From the NCBI GenBank assembly GCA_001600415.1, contig BCJX01000007.1, forward strand, positions 522,785-586,784: a stretch of 64,000 nucleotides of DNA, in the 5' to 3' direction. Position numbers and translations under genes: made by a program. Source of the stretch: Pascua guehoae. Taxonomy: Eukaryota > Basidiomycota > Tremellomycetes > Trichosporonales > Trichosporonaceae. Positions 57,607 through 64,000 of this stretch are shown here, piece after piece. The notes below the pieces were generated by a model. That model was not told the DNA's origin. It was given only the letters and a program-made list of their open reading frames with translations, and made no database searches. How positions within the stretch are numbered: position 1 is the stretch's first letter; each line of letters begins with the position of its first letter.

Positions 57607-58098
57607 TTGAGACCTTGTAGAATAGATACCCTGCACTACGATATCTGTACACTCTACTCATGCACCATCTCATCTTTCCCGTGTGTAAAGGGCCCCAATG
57701 GTGCGAACAGCATAATGGAAGTGGAATGCGGCAGCTGAGGCCAGAATAGAGGTCTCAGTCATAAGGGAACCTCCGCAAAGTCGTAGACTGCCACTCGCTC
57801 GAACCTCACTGTGGCAGTCTCGCGACTTTCCGAACGCACCTGTACCTTGCGTCTAACCAATACGCCCACCTCGGTGCAAACTCTGTCAGAACGAACTTGA
57901 ATGGCAATCACCCCACAAGCCTGTGAAGCGGTAAGTTTGCCCAGCTGCACCCCGGCCAGCGACTGGCAAACAAGCGAGCCCAGACTCTGCGCTTCAAGCA
58001 CCAACCCCCAAACTCGACAACCCCGGCCTAGTGAACGATGCGTGCTGTATACATCCTCTATGCACGGCGCAACCCCGCTGCGCCCTCGTACCAAACCA
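57607..58098. other. Convergent intergenic region with a hairpin repeat
   Basis: 492 bases between the PPR-like gene and uL11m stops. It contains a perfect 10-bp stem (AGACTGCCAC at 57785-57794, GTGGCAGTCT at 57811-57820) that overlaps a dispersed repeat. Confidence 0.6.
57780..57850 (+). repeat. Dispersed short repeat with hairpin, copy 3
   Basis: CCTCACTGTGGCAGTCTCGC then GACTTTCCGAACGCACCTG matches the sequences at 7990-8036 and 9468-9502. Here the core forms a 10-bp hairpin stem with a 16-base loop. Confidence 0.65.
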
Positions 58099-58941
58099 CT
58101 ATGGCACGACCTCGATCCCCAAGCTGCGCGCGCTCCCGACGACGGCCTTCGCGACGCGCTCCTCGCCGAGGTGCTTGAGCCCGTCCTCGGTGCACTTGAT
58201 CTTTGCAATCTCGTACACGTGCTTGAGGGTGACGGTGCCGACCTTGCCTGACCCGGGCGTGCCCGAACCCTTGTCAATCTTGGCCGCCTTTTTGAGCAGG
58301 TACGACACGGGCGGGGTGCGGAACGTGAAGGAAAACGTGCGGTCGGGGTTGATGGTGATCAAGGTCGGGAGCGGGACGTCGGGCTTGAAGTGGGCCGTGC
58401 GCGCGTTGCTGCTTGTTAGCTTGGGGTGTATTGTGGGAGTGGAAATGGTGAACGGGGGCTGGGGAGAGGGGCAGAGGACGGGCGGGACGGAGTTGTACTG
58501 GTCATCGTGTGGAGAGTGCGAGCTCTTAAGGAGGCATTTGCACTCGTTGCAGCTGGATTGGGCACGACGTGCGTTGCTCCTGAGCTCTCGAACGACTTGA
58601 CAGCGCACATTGCCGCCCTTCCAGTACAGTCCCCCTCCTCGTAACTCCTTTTGCGTTCTTGTGCCCACGAATACCCTCCCCCATCCATCCGCACACAAAC
58701 ACAAGCCAGCCCAATGGACACTCACAACTCCTTGCAAAAGTCAATGGCCTTGACTGCCCTAGCACCAAGCGCGGGACCGACGGGTGGCGACGGCGACGCC
58801 TTTCCGGCCGGCACGATGAGTTTCTGCACAGTAAGCAAGCGAGCAAGCGAGCAGGCGGCGAGGCGAGCTAGGAGGCGAGCGAGGCTTTGAGACGAAACGA
58901 AGACGCACAACTATTTGTGTGATTGCCTGTTTTCCCGACAT
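58099..58941 (-). CDS. Mitochondrial ribosomal protein uL11 (bacterial L11 type)
   Basis: Three exons with matching phases: 58941-58909, 58823-58726, 58408-58099 (146 aa). uL11 forms the GTPase-associated stalk base of the large subunit. The bacterial-type sequence points to the mitochondrial ribosome (yeast Mrpl19): [51 protein letters not shown] and [15 protein letters not shown] are diagnostic. There is no long presequence, which is also usual for this protein. Intron 2 is 317 bases. The start lies in a divergent arrangement with PPE1. Confidence 0.94.
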
Positions 58942-59359
58942 GGTGGATGGACAAGAAGCGGGGAGTAGCGCGGGTGCTGTAGAGTGTCCTGTTCGGGTTC
59001 GCCGCGGGGGTCGAGTGAGTTGTTGTTGCGCGAGCGATGAGAAGACGGCTACGAGCTACAGCAAGCAGTCGATCAAACGCGCCAGTTCGAGGACATGGAT
59101 GGACTTTTGGCATCGGGTGTAAAGTGGGGGCTGGATAAGGAAATTGGGCCCACGTGACCCTGTGGGACCCCGCACTCGGCTGACCACCATGACGAGCGTG
59201 CAGTGCGCGCACTTGCCTCTTGCTCGATCCCTCTGATCTCTCTCTCTCTCTCTCGCTTCCATTGCCGCATCGTCCATCACATCACATCTCTCATCTTCGC
59301 TAATCTCCCTTCGGCTTCATCATCACCATCTAACCTTACTACGTACCGCCAACGATACC
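58942..59359. promoter_or_regulatory. Bidirectional promoter uL11m / PPE1
   Basis: 418 bases between divergent starts. A (CT)n tract TGATCTCTCTCTCTCTCTCG at about 59237-59256 lies in the PPE1 leader. Confidence 0.45.
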
Positions 59360-60969
59360 ATGTCGGAAGAGTTTCGCAGGTCCATTCTCAACCGACTCCC
59401 TGCCAACGCCATGCCACCGCCCATGGCGCCGACAAAGGCGCCGTGGGCCGAGGGTGGTGGTGGAGAACTGGATGAGGATGAAGAGGAAGAGCTCATGGAT
59501 GAGATTGGACAACTGGGTGCAATGTGAGTAGCATAACACACATACACCTTCCCTCGCCTTCCCTCGCATAACTTTCCCTCATCCCCCCCGGGCAGCTGCT
59601 GACCCACTTCCTCCGTTGCTCCATCCTCCATCTCTTTCACACTCTCTCACTCCCCTCTGCAGCCTCTCAAAACGCACCACCACAATCACACCTCTCTCTG
59701 CCGCAGACTTCTTCGCTCAAGCCCTCGAGGTAGTACCCCCAGGCCGCGGCACAACGTTCCGTGCATACTACACGCCATGTACCCGGCCATCCGGCCCAAG
59801 CAAGTGCCCGAACGGCACCGTCGTCATTGCGCACCATGGCGCGGGTGCCAGTGGTCTGAGCTTTGCCGCGCTTGCAAAGGATGTGCGCGAGAAGAGCGGC
59901 GGCGAGCTCGGCATTCTCGCGTACGACGCCCGGGGTCATGGTGGGTTGGGTACGATTTGATCCTCTAACCCACCAGGGAAGACGACCACCAATGACCCGG
60001 CAAAGAGCACAGACTTCTCCCTCGCGACTATCCTGGCTGACCTGGTGGCTCTTGTGGAGCACGTGTTCCCTGATCCAAAGACTGCACCTTCCCTCCTCGT
60101 AGGTGTACTGAAGGCCCAATTCACCTACGCTCACACTCGTGCCAGCTCATCGGACATTCCATGGGCGCGTCGCCGGTTCTCTCCGCCGTGCCCCTCCTCC
60201 AGGCCAAGGGCTACTCTGTCCCGGGCGTCGCTGCTCTTGATATCGTTGAGGGTAAGCTACAGCCCTCCCACATATAGCTCATCACAGGCACCGCGGTCGA
60301 GGCGCTTCCGCACATGAAACACATTCTCTCTCAGCTCCCGACCTCGTTCCTATCCGTCTCTGACGCGATTCAATGGCAGTGGGTACGGAATTCGTACTAG
60401 AGCTCACCCATGCAGTCTCACATCCGGGACGATCCGCAATACCACCTCTGCGCGTGTCTCAGTCCCAAGCTACATTAAGCCGGCGCCTGGAGGCGAGGGC
60501 CCAGATGCAAAGCAGGTGTGGCGGGCGGATCTGCTCTCCACCGAACCCTTCTGGGCAGGTCAGCTACAGAACGCAGCAATGTCTCAGCTGACTCTGCAGA
60601 ATGGTACGCCGGGCTGAGTAACCGCTTTCTCTCTGCTCGGTGTGCACGCCTCCTTGTCCTCGCGGGCCAGGAACGGCTCGACCGTGAGCTCATGGTTGGG
60701 CAGATGTGAGCTGCGCCAGATTTGTCTGAGCTGACAACAGGCAAGGCAAGCTCCAGCTCGAAGTCATGCAGCACGTCGGGCACTATCTGCACGAGGTGGG
60801 TAACTTACTGCTAACGCCAAGACACCCACACTAATACCAGGACGACCCAGAAGGCGTGGCCGCGATGCTGGTCGCCTTCTGGCGCCGCAATACGCAGGTG
60901 CTCGTGCTCCCGCCGAAGATTGGCGCAAAGGGACCCGCCGTAGAAGTCAAGCATGTGGGAGACAAGTAG
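59360..60969 (+). CDS. PPE1: Protein phosphatase 2A methylesterase (Ppe1/PME-1)
   Basis: Nine exons with matching phases: 59360-59523, 59663-59940, 59977-60098, 60146-60251, 60288-60378, 60416-60558, 60600-60705, 60741-60795, 60841-60969 (397 aa). It removes the C-terminal methyl ester from the PP2A catalytic subunit. Alpha/beta-hydrolase features: HHGAGASGLSFA (oxyanion loop), YDARGHGKT, nucleophile LIGHSMGASP, the family-specific SGTIRNTTSARVSVPSY, LVLAGQERLDRELMVGQMQG for the Asp region, and catalytic His in QHVGHYLHED. The N-terminal acidic stretch (DEDEEEELMDE) is typical of the family. Cytosolic or nuclear. Confidence 0.95.
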
Positions 60970-61548
60970 AAGAGTTGGACATGTATCGTTGTACAAGTTG
61001 CGAGCAGTTCCAGGGCGCTCGTATTCTTCGTATTCCGACCATTGTGGCAATACCCATTACCCCTGCTAGAATCGCCACCCACGACGGACTAGATCTATCG
61101 TATCGCATCTGAGGTCAACATGCCAGCAGGTCTTCAGGTAGTCAAGCTTGCAATAGTGAGAGACGGGTAGACGCCCTATGCCTGTAGGTAGCCAGCAGGG
61201 TACTATAGCAGCATGCATACACCTAGCGCTTGTGTGTCAACAGTCGGCTCTAGTTACGATGACAATACTGGCGACGACGACCAGTGGCCCCTGCAACATG
61301 GCACTGGGCGTAACCAACGACTCCATTGCATCCGATGCTACCCCAATGCATATCGCCGTGCTCCCACACAACACGACATGTTAGCACGTTGCATGCTCGC
61401 GTTCACGCCTCGTGGACTCTGGTAACATCCGCCTCGAACACCGAACCAACATTCGCCCGCCTACCATGACGTCAGCATCACAGGAGCGCCCAGCCAACGC
61501 ACCATCCCAATCCCAATCCCAACACCCACCCTCCTCTACCACCCTAGA
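60970..61548. other. Convergent intergenic region, no gene seen
   Basis: 579 bases between PPE1 and the small gene on the other strand. It has (CCCAAT)n-like sequence near 61508-61528. No gene is supported. Confidence 0.5.
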
Positions 61549-61991
61549 CTAGACACTGCGCCGCTTGGCCCCCTTCTTTTCGTCCTCTTCGCGCGCAAAC
61601 GCGCGCAGGATCTGCACGGCCTCGTCATTCTCGTCGGGGTTGAACGGCTTGAGGCCGAAGGCGTGGCAAAAGGCCGTCCAGCCGCCGTACCCGCGGACAA
61701 TGTCCTTTTCCGTCTGGGTGCGCAGGGGTGGGGCTGGGGCGTGGGCGGGGGCGTGGGCGGGGGCGTGTCGCGGGGCGGGGCCGGGTGGTGGTGAGTTGGG
61801 AAGGGGGGGGGAGGATGTGGTCACGGGTGGTTTAGGTGGTTGAGGGAGATGGTGGAGTGGAGGACGTGCGTGGTGTCAGCACCCTCCTCGACAACTACGG
61901 GCTGTTGCTCTGCTGTGTGTTGCCTGGCTACCGCGCGTCGTGGCACATGCAGCAGGAGAGTGGACGTACCGAGAGCGTCAGTCGCGGGCAT
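61549..61991 (-). CDS. Small conserved-looking protein of unknown function
   Basis: Two exons, 61991-61970 and 61733-61549, join in phase 1 to give 68 residues. The core TEKDIVRGYGGWTAFCHAFG then LKPFNPDENDEAVQILRAF looks conserved and resembles small fungal proteins with a YGGW..F....GLKP pattern of no known role. The tail is Lys/Arg-rich. The second exon is firm. The first exon and the acceptor (CCCCAG, in a very C-rich stretch without a clear branch site) are inferred, because no AG occurs in frame upstream after a TGA. A frame at 61909-61825 (VVVEEGADTTHVLHS) could be an extra or alternative exon but its phases do not fit both sides. Confidence 0.55.
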
Positions 61992-62228
61992 CTTGCTCGA
62001 GCGTGTAAAGTTGGAGAATGGGAGAGACAGAAACAAACAATGACAACCTGCAACCCGTAAGATTGGGATGACTACCACTCGTGGACGGAATCAATCCAAT
62101 ACATCAACTCCAAGAATGGCGCCCAGCACCACCCCAACACTCCAACTCACACACGACCGAGAAGGCTCTATCTACGCTACAGTTGTACAGAATACGCTGG
62201 ATACACCGTTTCTACCTGCCTTCACTGC

Positions 62229-63960
62229 CTAGCCGCGGAATCCGAATTCTTGCCGGACGCGGTCGAAGGCGACTTCGTGGCCCGGCGCCTGGGGTCAGCG
62301 TCGAGCACACGTTACTAGGCGGTACGGTGCGGTCGTCGGGCTGCAGCGTGCACACTTGGATCGGATGCACGGGGTGTGGGGACAGACGAGGCTCCGGTTT
62401 GGGGGGTCTCCCCCTTATCCTCTTCTCCTGTCCTCTCGTCCTATTCTCTTCTCTTCGCCTCTTCTCCTCTCTTCTCCGCTTCTCCTCTCCTCTCCTCTTC
62501 TCCTCTTCTCCTCGTCTCCTCGCCTCGTCTCGTCTCGTCTCGTCTCCTCTTCTCCTCTCCCCTCCTCTTCTCCTCTTCCCCTCTCCTCGGCGCCCGCTCG
62601 TCTCCCCACATCACCCGCTCCGACCGTACGCCCACCTCCCCAGTGCCACTAGAACAGGAGCAACAGCACTCACTTTCCTCTCTAGACGATTCACGCGCCG
62701 CCGGATCCGCTCGCGCGAGCGGTTGAGCGCAAACTTGTTGTTCACGTACGAGCGGATAATGTACAGTGCAAAGCTGGGGTTAGCCGTGCGCAGACGTGTT
62801 GTTTCAGGCGCGCCACGCGTCTGCGGTCATGTATGCAGTGATGAGGGTGTGGCGGCTGATGTGCGGGCAGGGAGGGAGGAACGAGGTATGTGCTACCAAG
62901 CCACGCGCCAGCGATAGCGGGGGACGAGGACGAGGACACGCAGACGCAGACGCAGACGAGGACGAGGGCACGAGACGAGGACACGACAGACGATACGAGG
63001 ACACGAGGACACGATGACGAGACGCAGGGCTCTACTTCCACTAGTACTGCACCGTCATTACGCGCGCCGCGCCCTCATTACGTTGTTCTACACCGGCAGA
63101 GATGAAGGATTCGTGGGAGAGTCGACGTCCTGGCGGCTCAACGACCTCGGTCTGTCACTTGTCCCTCGCCGTCTGCTCTGCCAATGCGCGCCGTCGGCCT
63201 TGACTTCGTTTACTGGGTAGACGAAGCACGTTGGCAGAGTGGACAACGGCAGGCGGCTGGAGTAATATGCCATGCCTTCCTGCCGCGCATCACATGCGCG
63301 CCGCACGCTCTACGCGAGGCCACTTTTCCGCTCTGCCGTCCACCGCGTGGACGTGTTAGGCCAGTGTCGAGTGACAGGCTCGTACGGATAAAAGTCGGCA
63401 GCCGTCGAGTCGCCGAGTGTGATAGCCGCGGCGGATGTGGTTCCCACGCATGGCCATCCGCCACTTTTGGCACGTGCCACACCTGCACACTTGCACTGTA
63501 CACTCTTGGACCACGGATACTCTGGTACTCACTCGGGGTCGTCCTTTGCGCGCCGTGTGCCCAGGGCGAGGAGGGTGGTGTCGCTGTACCGAAACTCCTC
63601 TTGTGGGTCGCCCTGGACGTCAGCCTGGGCGCAAGTACTGCTTGTGGTGACAAGTTGCGAGCAACTACGAACAACTGCGTGCAAGGGTGCTACTTGGCAC
63701 TTGCCACTTGACATCTGGCATCTGGCATCTGGCATCTGGCCCAGTAGTATACGCACATAGATGGGATCGTCCTCGAGCGACGTTGTCCGGCGCCCAAACG
63801 GGTCGCCCCGCAGTCCCACCCCGGGCGGGAGACTGGTACCGACGCTCGCGCTCGAGAGGTGGCGCTGGGAGGGGTTGGTGTTGGTCGACGACGTGGAGAC
63901 GGACGTGCTCGACATGCCCGACATGCCGCGCGACGACGACGAGACGGACCCGCGCGGCAT
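62229..63960 (-). CDS. Unknown small protein, Ser/Thr-rich N-terminus
   Basis: Supported exons: 63960-63757, 63612-63533, 62773-62674 and 62288-62229. Direct joining of these four keeps phase at every junction and gives 147 residues. The N-terminus is Ser/Thr-rich (MPRGSVSSSSRGMSGMSS). The conserved-looking part is FRYSDTTLLALGTRRAKDDP, FALYIIRSYVNNKFALNRSR and ERIRRRVNRLERK, ending EVAFDRVRQEFGFRG. No family is recognised. The intron 63532-62774 would be 759 bases; an extra exon within it (for example around 63226-63110, RRGTSDRPRSLSRQDVD) cannot be excluded. Confidence 0.55.
62407..62588 (+). repeat. Pyrimidine tract of TCTCCTCT-type repeats, about 180 bp
   Basis: Almost pure C/T with scattered CG (CTCTTCTCCTCTCCTC units, and four TCTCG in a row). 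It lies in the last intron of the gene on the opposite strand, so the transcript would carry a purine (GAGAAGAG) run. Confidence 0.85.
62923..63025 (+). repeat. Degenerate tandem repeat of GACGAGGACACGAG / CAGACG
   Basis: Several imperfect copies of GACGAGGACA and CAGACG in a row, within the long intron of the unknown gene on the minus strand. Confidence 0.7.
63713..63740 (+). repeat. Four tandem copies of ATCTGGC
   Basis: Four perfect 7-base copies lie just inside intron 1 of the unknown gene on the minus strand. Confidence 0.9.
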
Positions 63961-64000
63961 GGCGCGGTGGCGGGGGGAGTGGGGATGGGGGTGGGGGTGG

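Noticed and set aside
61825..61909. Middle exon (VVVEEGADTTHVLHS) in the small gene at 61549-61991
   Set aside because: Entry phase fits but exit phase does not fit the last exon. Kept only as an alternative.

Overview
The window is nuclear DNA of a GC-rich fungus. Almost every gene is split by several short introns, typically 35-60 nt, with GTRNGT donors and CTNAC branch sites close to YAG. The proteins are fungal (PRO2, TSC10, PEX14, AOS1, YTM1, MED31, PPE1, Zn2Cys6). Intron density, branch-site style and gene content suggest a basidiomycete yeast of the Tremellomycetes, perhaps Trichosporonales. That placement is inference, not a database result. All exon models were built by hand from reading frame, splice signals and family motifs; nearly all have matching phases at every junction.

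Layout. 1-4449: the 3' end of an unrecognised gene, then a fusion of leucine-rich repeats to an alpha/beta-hydrolase, whose first intron holds an uninterrupted 81-G run. 5884-13658: an accessory-looking block with two related F-box genes (the first carrying an in-frame stop), a DUF4267-like membrane protein and an aspartic protease with an MGNLC N-terminus and no signal peptide. 14984-19012: an unknown single-pass membrane protein, an intron-containing tRNA-Glu(CUC) and a NIPA-type magnesium transporter. 19345-27892: TSC10, PRO2, a CCDC90/DUF1640 mitochondrial protein interrupted by a 442-base assembly gap, and PEX14.

27893-32234 is a 4.3 kb gene-poor stretch with four copies of a short inverted-repeat element (TIRs of about 35-40 bp, MITE-like). 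It is followed by a secreted calpain-like protein. 34618-41343: aspartate aminotransferase, a small ankyrin protein and a Ser/Thr-rich, probably GPI-anchored surface protein. 42768-49598: an APC-superfamily permease, a divergently transcribed PhyH-type dioxygenase and a Zn2Cys6 regulator, which could form a small metabolic cluster.

49694-64000 is dense housekeeping: YTM1, MED31 (followed by degenerate tandem copies of its last intron-exon unit), AOS1, a PPR-like mitochondrial protein, mitochondrial uL11, PPE1 and two small conserved-looking genes of unknown role. Several pairs share short bidirectional promoters (TSC10/NIPA, YTM1/MED31, AOS1/PPR, uL11m/PPE1).

Nothing here is a demonstrated new biological system. 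The best candidates for follow-up are the inverted-repeat family at 29.2-31.8 kb, the duplicated MED31 terminal exon, the F-box/protease block, the LRR-hydrolase fusion and the secreted calpain.
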